Shown piece by piece: positions 38,738-49,376 of a DNA stretch of 64,000 nt. The DNA is from Neoaquamicrobium sediminum. Its GTDB lineage: Bacteria > Pseudomonadota > Alphaproteobacteria > Rhizobiales > Rhizobiaceae. A program made the translations under genes and the position numbers. The stretch lies in NCBI RefSeq assembly GCF_013240295.1, contig NZ_JABETK010000001.1:1922001-1986000 (forward strand), in the 5' to 3' direction. Under the pieces are notes generated by a model. The model was given only the letters and a program-made list of their open reading frames with translations. It was not told the DNA's origin and searched no databases. Numbering within the stretch: the first letter of the stretch is position 1; each line of letters opens with the position of its first letter.

Positions 38738-40882
38738 ATGAAGGTCCTGGTCTACGCCAGCGTCGGACTCAACCTCATCGACGGCTCGACCATATGGGTC
38801 CAGAGCATCGTGGAAATCCTGTCGCAACAGCTCGGTTGCGAGGTGATCGTGCTCAGTCGCGACCCTCTGGCCGGCAAGGGCGTCTTGCCGGCGCTCGAGC
38901 GGCTCGAGAATGTGCGCATCGTCTGCTACGGCGACTTCGAGGCAATCGCTGCGGAACATCCGAACCCCGGCGACAGCGCCGGAATCGCGAAGATCGTCGA
39001 GCATATCGACCAGCAGGAAGGTCTGGACCGGGTCGTAGTGCGCGACATGGAAACCGCGCAGGCGCTCGTGCGCGTCGGTGGCCTGCGTGCGCGGGTCTGG
39101 GCTTATCTACTGGAAAGCCCGTCGCTCGATCTTGACGATGACCGTTCTGCACTGGCGGAACTGACGGAGAAAGCCGGAGGGCTTCTGGTCCAGTCCGATA
39201 CGCAGCGGGGCCTTCTGGAAGCGGTCTTCAACGGCGCGGCAAACAAGGTGTCGGTCCTGCCGCCGATGGTGAAGCCGGTGGCGACCGAGGGGCGCCCCGC
39301 CGCATCGGGCCGCCAGCCCGTGCGCCTTGTCTATTCCGGCAAATATTCGGCCGACTGGAACGTAGAGGCATTCTTCGACATTCCGACCGCATGCCGGGCA
39401 GCCGGGCTGGAAGCCACCGTGTCGATGATCGGCGACAAGGTCCACAACGAAAAGGACGATCCGGGCTTTCGTGCCCGCATCTTGGAAAAGTTCAAGTCGA
39501 CGCCAGGCATCACTTGGCACGGTGCGATGGATCGCGAGGTCGCGATGCGGGAATCCGCAGGCCACGATCTCGGCCTCTGCTGGCGTACCGACGCGCTCAA
39601 CGATTCCCTTGAAATCTCGACGAAGTTCCTGGAATTCGCGAGCGTCGGCGTGCCCTCCGTCGTCAACAGGACCGCCGCCTACGAGGCACTCCTGGGCGCC
39701 GACTATGCCTATTTCGCCGAGACTATGGGCGATGTGATTTCAGCCGTGCGTGGCGTTGCCACCGATCCGGGCCGGCACGACGCGATGCGGCAGCGCTGCC
39801 TGGACCTTGCCGCAGCCTTTACCTACGAGGCCGCCGCGCAGCGCCTGCGTAAAGCTTTGCTGCTCGAAAGGCCGCGCCGCGCCGTCGGCCAGGCAAAGCC
39901 GAAGGTGATCGTCGCCTCGCATGATTTCAAGTTCATCGACACCGCGCTGAAACGGCTCGCGGAGGCCGGCGACTGCGACATCCTGCGCGATCACTGGTAT
40001 TCGGCCTCGACCCATGACGAAGCCTACAGCCGCTCGCTGCTGCGCGATGCCGACATCATCTTCTGCGAGTGGTGCGTGGGTCAGGCGGTATGGTACAGCC
40101 GCAACAAGCAACCGCACCAGAAGCTCTATGTGCGGCTTCACCGCTTCGAGGCGTTCAGGCCGTTTCCACGCGAGGTGGTCGGCGACGCGCTCGACGGCGT
40201 CATTGTCGTCAGCGACCATTTCCGCGACATCTGCGTGCGGGAATTCGGCTGGAGCGGCGAGCGGATCAGCGTGCTGCCGCAATATTGCCTGGCCGATCAG
40301 CTTCGGCGTGACAAGAATCCCGGCGCGGAAAAGACGCTCGGTTTCGTCGGCATCAATGGCTATCACCACAAGCGTTTCGACCGAGCCCTCGACATCCTGC
40401 GTACCGTTCGCCGCAGCGATCCGGAGTTCCGCATGCGCGTGCGTTCCGCAATGCCGTGGGAGTTCGAGTGGATCTGGAAGGACAACGCTCCTGAGCGCGA
40501 GGCTTTCGAAACGCTTTTCCGTCGGCTGAATGCCGATCAGGATCTGCGGGACGCGGTGATTTTCGACCGGCCGGGCGCCAACATGGCCGAATGGTATCGC
40601 AATGTCGGGTTCATCCTGTCGACGTCTGAAAGCGAGGGCTGCCACACCTCGGTCGCGGAAGGCATCTGTTCCGGAGCGGTGCCGATCGTCATCGACTGGC
40701 CCGGCGCGCGGTCGGTCTACGGCGACGCGGCGGTCTTCGAGACCGTCGAGGACATGGCGCGCGCCATTCTGGCTGTCGATGCCGGCGCGCGCGCGGGGAT
40801 GACCGCGATGCAGGAGACGGGTGCGCGCGATTTCGACATCGCCCGTACGGTTGACCATCTGGCGGGATGGTTTCGCGGCTGA
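38738..40882 (+). CDS. Tandem glycosyltransferase (two GT-B domains)
   Basis: 714 aa from the ATG at 38738 with an AAGAAGG site. The first half (1-390) has VRLVYSGKYSADWNVEAF and DSLEISTKFLEFASVGVPSVVNR; the second (about 395-714) has KTLGFVGINGYHHKRFDRALDIL and STSESEGCHTSVAEGICSGAVPIV, the last with the GT4 donor motif E-x-x-x-x-S. Two complete catalytic domains imply two sugar additions or one inactive half. Probably acts on a surface polysaccharide. Convergent with galE. Confidence 0.82.
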   Translation: MKVLVYASVGLNLIDGSTIWVQSIVEILSQQLGCEVIVLSRDPLAGKGVLPALERLENVRIVCYGDFEAIAAEHPNPGDSAGIAKIVEHIDQQEGLDRVVVRDMETAQALVRVGGLRARVWAYLLESPSLDLDDDRSALAELTEKAGGLLVQSDTQRGLLEAVFNGAANKVSVLPPMVKPVATEGRPAASGRQPVRLVYSGKYSADWNVEAFFDIPTACRAAGLEATVSMIGDKVHNEKDDPGFRARILEKFKSTPGITWHGAMDREVAMRESAGHDLGLCWRTDALNDSLEISTKFLEFASVGVPSVVNRTAAYEALLGADYAYFAETMGDVISAVRGVATDPGRHDAMRQRCLDLAAAFTYEAAAQRLRKALLLERPRRAVGQAKPKVIVASHDFKFIDTALKRLAEAGDCDILRDHWYSASTHDEAYSRSLLRDADIIFCEWCVGQAVWYSRNKQPHQKLYVRLHRFEAFRPFPREVVGDALDGVIVVSDHFRDICVREFGWSGERISVLPQYCLADQLRRDKNPGAEKTLGFVGINGYHHKRFDRALDILRTVRRSDPEFRMRVRSAMPWEFEWIWKDNAPEREAFETLFRRLNADQDLRDAVIFDRPGANMAEWYRNVGFILSTSESEGCHTSVAEGICSGAVPIVIDWPGARSVYGDAAVFETVEDMARAILAVDAGARAGMTAMQETGARDFDIARTVDHLAGWFRG

Positions 40883-40892
40883 CGGGCCGCCG

Positions 40893-41885
40893 TCAGTCCC
40901 GTTGGTTGCGGCGTGACAACGCGCTTTCCCATGAAAGCGCATGTCCGACGATCGTGTCGAGATCGTCATAGGCCGGCTTCCAGCCGAATTCAGCACGGGC
41001 AAGGCTGGAATCGGCGACGACGGCCGCGGCGTCGCCCGGCCGGCGTGGGCCCATCTCCACGGTAAAATCCTCGCCGGAAACGCGACGCACCGCGTTGATG
41101 ACTTCCAGCACGGAATAGCCGTGGTTGTAGCCACAATTGGCGATGAGGTTGCCGCCCCCGGACCGCAAGCGCTGCAGCGCCAGAAGATGCGCAGCCGCCA
41201 GATCCGACACATGGATATAATCGCGCACGCAGGTGCCATCCGGGGTCGGGTAGTCGTCGCCAAAGACGGTCAGTGCCGGCCGCTTGCCGAGCGCGGTTTC
41301 GCTGGCGACCTTGATGAGATGGGTGGCGCCGGGCGTCGACTGGCCCGTGCGTCCGCGCGGGTCCGCGCCCGAGACGTTGAAGTAGCGCAGCGCAGTGTAG
41401 GTGAAATCATGTGCGACGGCAGCGTCCCGCAACATCAGTTCGCTCATCAGCTTGGAGGTGCCGTAGGGCGATTCAGGCGCAAGTGTTGCGTCCTCGCGCA
41501 CCGGCTCCAGGCCGGCTGCGCCATAGACGGCCGCGGTCGACGAAAAGATGAAGTGCTTGACCCCGCCGCGAACGGCAGCTTCGAGCAGGTTGCGGGTTTT
41601 GCAGGTATTGTTGGCGTAGTAGCCGAGCGGGTCGCTCACGGATTCGGGAACCACGATCGAGCCCGCGAAGTGGATGATGGCGTCGACGGCATGGGTTTCG
41701 ATCAGCGACGCGACCAGTTCCTGGTCACCAATATCGCCGACCACCAGCTCCGCTTCCGGGGCCACGGCCCATCGAAAGCCGGTTGAGAGGCGGTCGAGAA
41801 CGACCACTTCCTCGCCCGCATCGACCAGCGCCCAGACCATGTGGCTGCCGATATAGCCGGCACCGCCCGTCACCAAGACTGCCAT
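40893..41885 (-). CDS. galE: UDP-glucose 4-epimerase GalE
   Basis: 330 aa from the ATG at 41885 (MAVLVTGGAGYIGSH). NAD-binding TGGAGYIGSH and the YxxxK catalytic motif SPYGTSKLMSE are clear, with Ser in FSSTAAVYG. It interconverts UDP-glucose and UDP-galactose and supplies galactose to polysaccharide. The GT and galE genes end within 11 bp of each other on opposite strands. Confidence 0.95.
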   Translation of the reverse strand: MAVLVTGGAGYIGSHMVWALVDAGEEVVVLDRLSTGFRWAVAPEAELVVGDIGDQELVASLIETHAVDAIIHFAGSIVVPESVSDPLGYYANNTCKTRNLLEAAVRGGVKHFIFSSTAAVYGAAGLEPVREDATLAPESPYGTSKLMSELMLRDAAVAHDFTYTALRYFNVSGADPRGRTGQSTPGATHLIKVASETALGKRPALTVFGDDYPTPDGTCVRDYIHVSDLAAAHLLALQRLRSGGGNLIANCGYNHGYSVLEVINAVRRVSGEDFTVEMGPRRPGDAAAVVADSSLARAEFGWKPAYDDLDTIVGHALSWESALSRRNQRD

Positions 41886-41993
41886 TCGTTCAATCCTCGC
41901 CCACAGGGCTTCCACGCGCCATCGATGTCGCCGCCATGCAAATGCGGCCGGCCCGTTATGACAACACCCGATTTCGGCTGAGTTAACGGCGCA

Positions 41994-43277
41994 TCAGAAA
42001 CCGCTGATATGCGGCAGCCAGGTCGAAACGGCCGGCACGAAAGTCAGGATTAGTAACACGATGACATGAGCGATGAAGAAAGGCGGCATTTCGCCGACAA
42101 GCTCGGTCACGCGCAGCTTGACGGCGGATGAAACCACGAACAGCAGGCTTCCGACCGGCGGCGTGATAAGCCCAAGCGTCAGGTTCACGATAACGACGAT
42201 GGCGAAATGGACCGGGTCGATGCCGAGCGAATGGGCGATCGGCGCGAGAATCGGCACCAGCACCATGACCCCGGGCAGCGGATCCATGAAGAGGCCGAAG
42301 GCGAGGAGCAGAACGTTGATCGCAAGCAGGAAGACGATCGGGCTCAGTTCCCAGCTCACGATGACCGCCGCAAGGGTCTGCGGCACGCTCTGGATTATGA
42401 GCACCCATGCAAAGGCGCGCGCCGCTGCGAGGATGATGAGGACGGCGATGCTGACGAGGGCCGCGCGATAGATGATGTCCGGCAGATGACGCAGCTTGAG
42501 CGAGCGATAGACGAACATGCCGCAGAGCAGGGCATAGAAGACCGCGACGACGGACGCTTCAGTGGGAGTGAAGATGCCGGTGCGGATGCCGCCGATGATG
42601 ATGACGATCAGGAAGAGTGCGGGCAGCGCGTAGAGCGTGGTGCGAAGCATTTCGCGTGCGCCCGGCCGTGGCTCCGTGCTGCGGTAGCCGCGTTTGCGGC
42701 AGATGTACCAGTTGGCCGCGCACAGCATGAGCATGATGAGAAGACCGGGCAGGATGCCGGCCATGAACAGCGCGCCGACGGACACCTCCTCCACCTGCAT
42801 GGCATAGAGGATCATGATGATGGAGGGCGGGATGATCGGCCCGATCACGGCTGCCGAGGCGGTGAGTGCGCCGGCATAGGACTTGTCGTAGCCGCCCTTT
42901 TCCATCATGCGCACCATCATGGCGCCGGGACCCGCGGCATCGGCCAGCGCCGAGCCGGAAATGCCTGCGAACATGGTCGAGGACAGCACGTTTGCGTAGC
43001 CGAGGCCGCCGCGCAGGTGGCCTACGAACTGCGAGGCGAAGCGCAGCAGGATGGTGGTCATCGCACCGCCGGACATCAGTTCGGCCGCGAGGATGAAGAA
43101 CGGCACTGCCATCAGCGGGAAGCTGTCGAGGCCGGAGAACATCTCCTTGACCACGACGATCAGCGGGTAGCTTGAGCCGAAATAGACGGCGAGCGCTGCG
43201 GCAATCGCCATCGAGAAGGCGACCGGCACGCCGATGACGAGAAGCACGAAGAAAGAGCAGAAGAGGATCGCGATCAT
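41994..43277 (-). CDS. TRAP transporter large permease DctM
   Basis: 427 aa with about 12 membrane segments. Signatures are FFILAAELMSGGAMTT, GAMMVRMMEKGGYDKSYAGALTASAAVIGPIIPPSIIM and LTLGLITPPVGSLLF. It forms the Na+-driven channel of a tripartite TRAP importer. It overlaps dctQ by 4 bp. No nearby enzyme identifies the substrate; dctP sequence is of the common C4-dicarboxylate/uronate type. Confidence 0.92.
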   Translation of the reverse strand: MIAILFCSFFVLLVIGVPVAFSMAIAAALAVYFGSSYPLIVVVKEMFSGLDSFPLMAVPFFILAAELMSGGAMTTILLRFASQFVGHLRGGLGYANVLSSTMFAGISGSALADAAGPGAMMVRMMEKGGYDKSYAGALTASAAVIGPIIPPSIIMILYAMQVEEVSVGALFMAGILPGLLIMLMLCAANWYICRKRGYRSTEPRPGAREMLRTTLYALPALFLIVIIIGGIRTGIFTPTEASVVAVFYALLCGMFVYRSLKLRHLPDIIYRAALVSIAVLIILAAARAFAWVLIIQSVPQTLAAVIVSWELSPIVFLLAINVLLLAFGLFMDPLPGVMVLVPILAPIAHSLGIDPVHFAIVVIVNLTLGLITPPVGSLLFVVSSAVKLRVTELVGEMPPFFIAHVIVLLILTFVPAVSTWLPHISGF

Positions 43278-43780
43278 CCGGCGGCCCCCTCCGTCGGAAC
43301 ATTATCGGTCGGCAGATCCTCGCCGAGAATGTAGCTGCGCGCGATCAGCAGGAAATGCGCGATCATCAGGGCGAAGCCGATCGGCATGGCGGCATAGATA
43401 TAGCTGAATGGAATGCGGGTTGCCGGCGTGAGCTGGCGGCCCATGCGGTTCATGTATTCGTAGCCGATCCACATCATGGCGACGAAAAAGCAGATCAGCA
43501 GCAGGCCGATGAATGCGCGCAGGGCGCGCTGGGGCCGGGTACCCAGGAAGTCATGCAGGTTGGTGATGGCGACATGCCCGCCGATGCGCAGCGACAGGCC
43601 CGCCCCGAGGAATGTCATCCAGATCATCAGATAGCGGGCGACTTCCTCGGCCCAGGTGATCGAGAAGTTCGAGAGATAGCGCAGCGAGACGTTGGCGAAG
43701 ACGATCGACGACATCGCCGCCAGCAGCAGCACCACTACCCATTTGTTGATTGCAACGAAGATACGCTCGAAAGTGTGCAT
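43274..43780 (-). CDS. TRAP transporter small permease DctQ
   Basis: 168 aa from the ATG at 43780, which has a GGAGG site. Four membrane segments. The family motif is WAEEVARYLMIWMTFLGAG. It bridges the binding protein and DctM. Order dctP-Q-M on the minus strand, with a hairpin between dctP and dctQ. Confidence 0.88.
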   Translation of the reverse strand: MHTFERIFVAINKWVVVLLLAAMSSIVFANVSLRYLSNFSITWAEEVARYLMIWMTFLGAGLSLRIGGHVAITNLHDFLGTRPQRALRAFIGLLLICFFVAMMWIGYEYMNRMGRQLTPATRIPFSYIYAAMPIGFALMIAHFLLIARSYILGEDLPTDNVPTEGAAG

Positions 43781-43798
43781 CGGCTCCCCTCCCAAAGG

Positions 43799-43821
43799 CC
43801 GGCGCGGATGGCCCGCGCCGG
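43799..43821 (-). terminator. GC hairpin after dctP
   Basis: CCGGCGCGG and CCGCGCCGG form a 9-bp stem around ATGGC, in the 66-bp gap between dctP and dctQ. No T-run follows. It may slow 3' exonucleases so that more binding protein is made than permease. Confidence 0.45.
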
Positions 43822-43846
43822 TCAGCCTGTCACGGTCGGTGGCGAC

Positions 43847-44842
43847 CTATTTCGTCGCGATGATCCGGTCGATCAGTTCCTTGCCGTAGGTGCCGTAATA
43901 CTGCTCGTAGGCGCTGCCGAGCGCGTTCTGGAACATCGCCTTCTGCTCGGTGCTCAGCTCTCCGACGTCCATTCCGGCTTCCTTGAGCTGCGCGACGCCG
44001 GAGGTCTCGACGTCGTCGACGAAGCCGCGCATGGCGGTCACGGCTTCGGACGCCGCGTTGCGGAAGATCTCCTGGTCCTCTTCCGACATGCCGTCCCAGA
44101 GCTGCTTGGAGACGAGCAGCATCGCCGGCGAATAGACGTGGCCCGACAGCGTCAGGTACTTCTGCACTTCCGACAGCTTGGCGGACGTGATGACCGACAG
44201 CGGGTTCTCCTGGCCGTCGATGGTGCCCTGCTGCAGCGCGCCGATCACCTCCGGCCATGCCATCGGGGTGGGAGCCGCGCCCAGCGCCTCGAAGGCGGTG
44301 ATGTGGGTCGGGTTTTCCATCGTGCGCAGTTTCAGGCCGGCGACGTCGGCAGGCCCTGCAATGGCGTTGCGGTTGTTGGTGATGTGGCGGAAGCCCTGCT
44401 CGCCCCAGGCAAGTGCGACGAGGCCGACATCGTCGAACTTGGCCAGGATTTCCTGGCCGATCGGGCCGTCGAGCACGGCGCGGGCGTGGGCAAGGTCACG
44501 GAACAGGAACGGGATGTCGAAGACGCCGGTCTCCGGCACGAAGTTCGACAGCGTGCCGGACGAGACGATGGTCGCCTCTACGGTGCCGAGCTGCACGCCC
44601 TCGATGACCTCGCGCTCGCCGCCGAGGCCGGAGGAGGGGAAGTGGCGGAACACGTAGCGGCCATCTGTCTCGGCCTCGACGACCTCCTGCCACTTCTCGG
44701 CAGCCACGCCGTAATGCGACGTCGTCGCCAGAGCGTAGCCGAGCTTTACCTCCTGCTGCGCGTAGGCGGCGCCTGAGAAGCCGAAAACGGCCATACCGAG
44801 CGCCATGGCGGCGGGCGCAAAATGTCTGGTGAATAGGGTCAT
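43847..44842 (-). CDS. TRAP transporter substrate-binding protein DctP
   Basis: 331 aa from the ATG at 44842. Signal peptide ends AYAQQ near residue 27. The mature protein has the DctP pattern VKLGYALATTSHYGVAAEKW, GLKLRTMENPTHITAFEALGAAPTPMAWPEVIGALQQGTIDGQENPL, with the Arg in LKLRTMEN that pairs with a substrate carboxylate. A carboxylic acid substrate is therefore likely. Confidence 0.92.
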   Translation of the reverse strand: MTLFTRHFAPAAMALGMAVFGFSGAAYAQQEVKLGYALATTSHYGVAAEKWQEVVEAETDGRYVFRHFPSSGLGGEREVIEGVQLGTVEATIVSSGTLSNFVPETGVFDIPFLFRDLAHARAVLDGPIGQEILAKFDDVGLVALAWGEQGFRHITNNRNAIAGPADVAGLKLRTMENPTHITAFEALGAAPTPMAWPEVIGALQQGTIDGQENPLSVITSAKLSEVQKYLTLSGHVYSPAMLLVSKQLWDGMSEEDQEIFRNAASEAVTAMRGFVDDVETSGVAQLKEAGMDVGELSTEQKAMFQNALGSAYEQYYGTYGKELIDRIIATK

Positions 44843-44943
44843 TGCCTCTTCTCTCCCTGATATGCGGGCTATGCCGCCAAGAAACCTCGACCGTTGGCTT
44901 TTCACGGTACGGTGATGGCTTATGCCAGCTTAGCAACCGAGGT

Positions 44944-46631
44944 TCAACGTGCTGCGAACAGTGCTTTAAGCCTTTCGACCTCGGAGGGCTGCCAGCCTTC
45001 GGGTGCGGTTACCTGCATCCACGCGTCGATATAATGTTCGGGGGCATAGACATGGCCGTAGCCCATCGGCGTGGTGGTCGCGAGGCTCATGTCGAGCGCG
45101 AGCTGCAGCAGCGTCACTATCGGATACCAGCGCAGCTCGGTCGATACGTCAGGCCCGCGTGGCCCGCGCATCCATGCAGGCTCCCGATAGACCGAAGCGG
45201 GATCGAAGAAGGTGACGGGGTCGCTGGCATATTGCAGATAGACGATGCGGATCGGCCCCCACTGCGCGCCGGGTCGCTGCTGTTGCATGCCGTTCTGGTT
45301 GGCGAACCGGATCGCGGAACCGTCTCGGAAGCGCGGCAGCCAGGCGGGCGATTGCGGGTCTCGTCCAGCCGTTGCAGCACGCCACGTCACACTGGGAAAC
45401 GGGGGCCGCTCCAGAGCGCGCCCTGGAAGGGATCTCCGACGATATCGAAGATGTTGAAGGACAGGTCGGAATTGAGCGCACCGAGGCTCAATCCATGCAG
45501 GTAGAGCTTCGGGCGGGCATCGGTCGGCAGGCTGGTCCAGTAATCATAGACGACGTTGAAGAGCGCGCGTGCGGTATCCGCGCCGTAACCGGGTTCGATC
45601 AGCAGCGACAACCAGCTTGTCAGGTAGGAATACTGCACCGCCACGCTCGCGACGTCGCCGCGATGCAGATATTCGAGCATGTCCATGGCTGCCGGATCGA
45701 TCCAGCCGGTGCCGGTGGGCGTTACGATGACGAGCGCGGAGCGCTCGAACGCACCGGTGCGTTTCAACTCCTCGAGCGCGAGAGTTGCCCGCTCCTCGAC
45801 CGTGTCGGCCGAGTTGAGGCCGACAAACACCCGGATCGGCTCCAACGCTGCACTGCCAGTGAATGTCGCCAGGTCGGTGGCGTTCGGACCGGTCGAGACG
45901 AACAGACGCCCGGCGCGCCCCAGTTCCTCCCAGCCGATGGGCGAAGCGGCGCTACCGGTCTTGAGCGGGTCGGCAGGCGGCGCAATATCGCTTTCGATCA
46001 GTGCGTCCAGTCGCTGGAACGAGCTGTCGGCGAGACGTAAGCCATAGCGCAGCATCACGCCGTCGGCCACCGACCAGAACAGCAGGATCGCCACGGCCGC
46101 ACCAAGCACGTTGGCGACACGGCGCGGGATGTAGCGCTTCAGCCATTCGGAGACGATATGGAGCGTCAGCTTGAAGAGCCGCGCCAGCATCACGATGACG
46201 ATGAAGACGGCGAGCGCGATCACACCGACTTCCAACGGGCGCGAGCCTTCCACCGGCTCAAGGCCCATCAGGGCATGGATCGAATTCTGCCAGTCGGACG
46301 CGCGCCACAGGAAAGCAAACGCGGTCGCGAGCGACAGCACCGTGGCAACGGCCTTGACGATGAGCTCGACATGCGGCGCCGGTGAAGGCAGCTCCAGATA
46401 ACCCCAGAGCCAGCGCGCAAAGACACCGATGCCGTAGCCTGCGGCAAAGGAAACGCCCGACAATACACCTTGAAGCGCGTAGTCCCGTGGCAGCAGGCTG
46501 GGCGTAAGGGATGCGGCGAAGAAGAGCGTGCCGAGCAGGAGGCCCACGGTGCAGAACGAGGCTACCAAAGCGAGTAATTGGCCCTGGAGCGCGGCAACTA
46601 CGGTTCGTCTGTCGGTGTCCGGCGCAGTCAT
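44944..46631 (-). pseudogene. Membrane alpha/beta-hydrolase (frameshifted as sequenced)
   Basis: The N-terminal frame (46631 to 45387) has about four membrane helices then a hydrolase domain with the nucleophile elbow HGLSLGA and RLFVSTGPNATDLATFTG. The C-terminal part (45390 to 44944, VTWRAATAGRDPQSPAW) is in another frame. The break is at five G on the plus strand (45401-45405); one base more gives GPPFPSVTW and a 562-aa protein of the Abhydrolase_9 (PF10081) type. Function unknown; the active-site Ser is periplasmic or cytoplasmic depending on topology. Confidence 0.78.
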
Positions 46632-46704
46632 GCGACCATTTAAACGCCGGGGGCGCTGTTTCCTAGAATAATCGGCGGAGGTCGATGTCGCAGGGTGGCC
46701 CGGC

Positions 46705-47735
46705 TCAGGCGTGCTGGAGCTGGTAATAATCCATGTACCAGTCCACGAAGGCGTTGATGCCGTTCTCTAACGACGTTCGCGGTGCGAAGCCCACAGCCGC
46801 TGCAAGATCTTCGACATCGGCATAGGTCGCGTGGACGTCGCCAGGCTGCATCGGCAGCATGCGTTTGACGGCGCGCTGGCCAACGGCATTTTCGATGACG
46901 GCTATGAAGCGTTCGAGCGGCACCGGCGTATGATTGCCGATATTGTAGACGCGGTGTGGCGCAGGTCTCGTGCCTGAAGCATCTCGCGCCGGCTGAGGCG
47001 GCCGGCCGACGAGGGCTACAATGGCGTCGACGACGTCGTCGACATAGGTGAAGTCGCGTTCCATCCGGCCTTCGTTGAAGACGTCTATCGGCTCTCCCGC
47101 CGCGATCTTGCTGGTGAAGGAGAAATAGGCCATGTCCGGCCTCCCCATGGCCCGTAGACCGTGAAAAAGCGCAGGCCGGTGGCTGGAATCGCGAACAGGT
47201 GCGAATAGGCATGCGCCATGAGCTCGTTGGCGCGTTTCGTCGCTCCGTACAGCGAAACCGGATGGTCCGCCTTGTCCGCCTCGGAGAAGGGCAGTTTGGT
47301 GTTGGCGCCATAGACCGAGCTCGACGATGCGTAGATCAGGTGCTCGACCGGATGTTCGCGGCAGGCTTCCAGCACGTTGAGAAAGCCGGTCAGGTTGGCG
47401 CTGGCATAGGCTTGCGGGTTGGTCAGCGAATAACGAACGCCGGCCTGGGCCGCCAGATGAATGACGGCATCGGGCTTGAACGCCGCCATTTCCCGCATCA
47501 GGCCGGCTGAATCGGCGATGTCGATCCTGGCAAAGGCGAAGCCGGGACGGACGAGGCGATCCAGCCGCGCCTGCTTGAGCGAGACGTCGTAATAGTCGTT
47601 GAGATTGTCGATGCCGAGCACCTGAACGCCGGTGTCGAGCAGCCGGCGCGCAACATGGAACCCGATGAAGCCGGCCGCGCCGGTGACGAGGATGCGTCGG
47701 CCGCGTAGCGCCGCCGACTGTATGCCGGCATTCAT
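46705..47735 (-). pseudogene. lspL: UDP-glucuronate 4-epimerase-like NAD-dependent epimerase (frameshifted as sequenced)
   Basis: N-terminal half (47735 to about 47146) has [19 protein letters not shown] and the YxxxK motif [11 protein letters not shown]. The C-terminal half (to 46705) has the downstream motif [25 protein letters not shown] in another frame. The break is in [11 protein letters not shown] at plus-strand C4 (47143-47146); five would fit. The corrected 344 aa is typical. It makes UDP-galacturonate from UDP-glucuronate for polysaccharide. It overlaps ugd by 4 bp. Confidence 0.85.
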
Positions 47736-49090
47736 TCGGCCGCGATCCCCATTCCTTCGCCGATTTGACCATATGGTGCCATATCGGTGGGGCGGCCGAT
47801 GCCGACATAGGTGAAGCCATGTCGCTGTACCTCATCGGGCGGATAGACGTTGCGCAGGTCCACCAGCACGGGCGTGTGCAGCAGGGTCCGCAGCCGCGCG
47901 AGGTCGAGCGCGCGGAAGGCTTCCCATTCGGTGACGATGACGATCGCATCGGCGCCGTCCGCACAGCTATAGGCATCGGCGAAATAGGTGACGTCGGACA
48001 GGAGTTCTCGCGCCTGGCTTTCACCTTCGGGGTCGTGCGCGTGCACGATCGCGCCCCCATCCTGCAAGGCGCGGATGATCGAGAGGGACGGCGCCTCGCG
48101 CATGTCGTCGGTGTTGGGCTTGAAGGTAAGGCCCAGTACGGCGATTCGCTTGCCGCGCACCGAGCCGCCGCATGCAGCAACCACCTTGCGCGCCATCGCC
48201 CGCTTGCGCTGGTCGTTGACAGCAACGACTGCCTCCACGACGCGCATCGCGACGCCATGGTCGTTGGCGCTCTTGACCAAGGCGAGCGTGTCCTTGGGGA
48301 AACACGAGCCGCCATAGCCCGGCCCGGCATGGAGGAATTTCGGCCCGATGCGCTTGTCCAGACCGATGCCGCGCGCCACGTCCGACACATTGGCGCCGAC
48401 CTGCTCGCAGAGATCGGCAATCTCGTTGATGAAGGTGATCTTGGTGGCCAGAAACGCGTTGGCTGCGTATTTTGTTACCTCCGCCGTCGGTCGTGACACG
48501 AAAACGAGTGGTGCTGCATTGAGGTAGAGCGGTCGGTAGACCTCGCCCATGACTGCCCGGGCGCGCGCATCGTCGGTGCCGATGACAATCCTGTCCGGCC
48601 GCTTGAAATCGTCGATGGCCGCGCCTTCGCGCAGGAATTCGGGATTGGAGACAACCGCGATCGAGGCTTCGGGGCGGAGTTCGCGGACGATCCGCTCGAT
48701 CTCGTCGCCGGTGCCGACGGGCACCGTCGACTTGGTTGCAATGACGCCGTTTTCCGCCATCAGCGGCACGATCTCGCGCACCGCGGCGTAGATGAACGAT
48801 AGGTCGGCGAATCCGTCGCCGCGCCGCGACGGTGTGCCGACGGCCAGAAAGACCACGTCGGCGCCGGGAACGGCCGATGACGCGTCGGCCGTGAAGGACA
48901 GCCGACCGGCGCGTACGTTGCGCTCGACGAGGTCCGCCAGGCCCGGTTCAAAGATCGGAATGCGCGCCTGTCGCAGCGCGGCGATCTTGCTTTCGTCCTT
49001 GTCGACGCAGATGACGTTGTGGCCGAAATCGGAAAAGCAGGCTCCGGAGACGAGGCCGACATACCCCGCGCCGATCATCACGATCTGCAT
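47732..49090 (-). CDS. ugd: UDP-glucose 6-dehydrogenase
   Basis: 452 aa from the ATG at 49090 with a GGAGGG site upstream. NAD motif [13 protein letters not shown], the catalytic Cys in [16 protein letters not shown], and C-terminal [13 protein letters not shown] are all present. It oxidises UDP-glucose to UDP-glucuronate, the substrate of the epimerase that follows it. The gene pair ugd-lspL supplies uronic acids for a capsule or exopolysaccharide. Confidence 0.95.
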   Translation of the reverse strand: MQIVMIGAGYVGLVSGACFSDFGHNVICVDKDESKIAALRQARIPIFEPGLADLVERNVRAGRLSFTADASSAVPGADVVFLAVGTPSRRGDGFADLSFIYAAVREIVPLMAENGVIATKSTVPVGTGDEIERIVRELRPEASIAVVSNPEFLREGAAIDDFKRPDRIVIGTDDARARAVMGEVYRPLYLNAAPLVFVSRPTAEVTKYAANAFLATKITFINEIADLCEQVGANVSDVARGIGLDKRIGPKFLHAGPGYGGSCFPKDTLALVKSANDHGVAMRVVEAVVAVNDQRKRAMARKVVAACGGSVRGKRIAVLGLTFKPNTDDMREAPSLSIIRALQDGGAIVHAHDPEGESQARELLSDVTYFADAYSCADGADAIVIVTEWEAFRALDLARLRTLLHTPVLVDLRNVYPPDEVQRHGFTYVGIGRPTDMAPYGQIGEGMGIAAE

Positions 49091-49376
49091 CCATTCCCTC
49101 CTGGCGTCTCCACCGGGCAAAACCCGGCGCGGCAGTCGTCGCTCAGTCAGCCATCCGAACCGAGCGACAGACAAGCCGACCATCCTGATGCGTCAGGTGA
49201 TTAAAGCGGCAACGGATCAGCCTTCCGCATGATGCCTTCAGGCGATAGTCGATGCGGACGAAACTTCGATGACAGGCGAAGCCGGCGCACGGGTTCCGCG
49301 CGCCGGCTCGCAGGAAACGAATGGGAAATGTGTGTCGAGGCCGAGGGTTGGCCCCGAAACAAGGGGTTGCGCCGGG

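Noticed and set aside
49280..49308. Terminator after the ABC permease
   Set aside because: A 9-bp GC stem is present but no T-run follows on either strand, so it is mentioned only as a hairpin.
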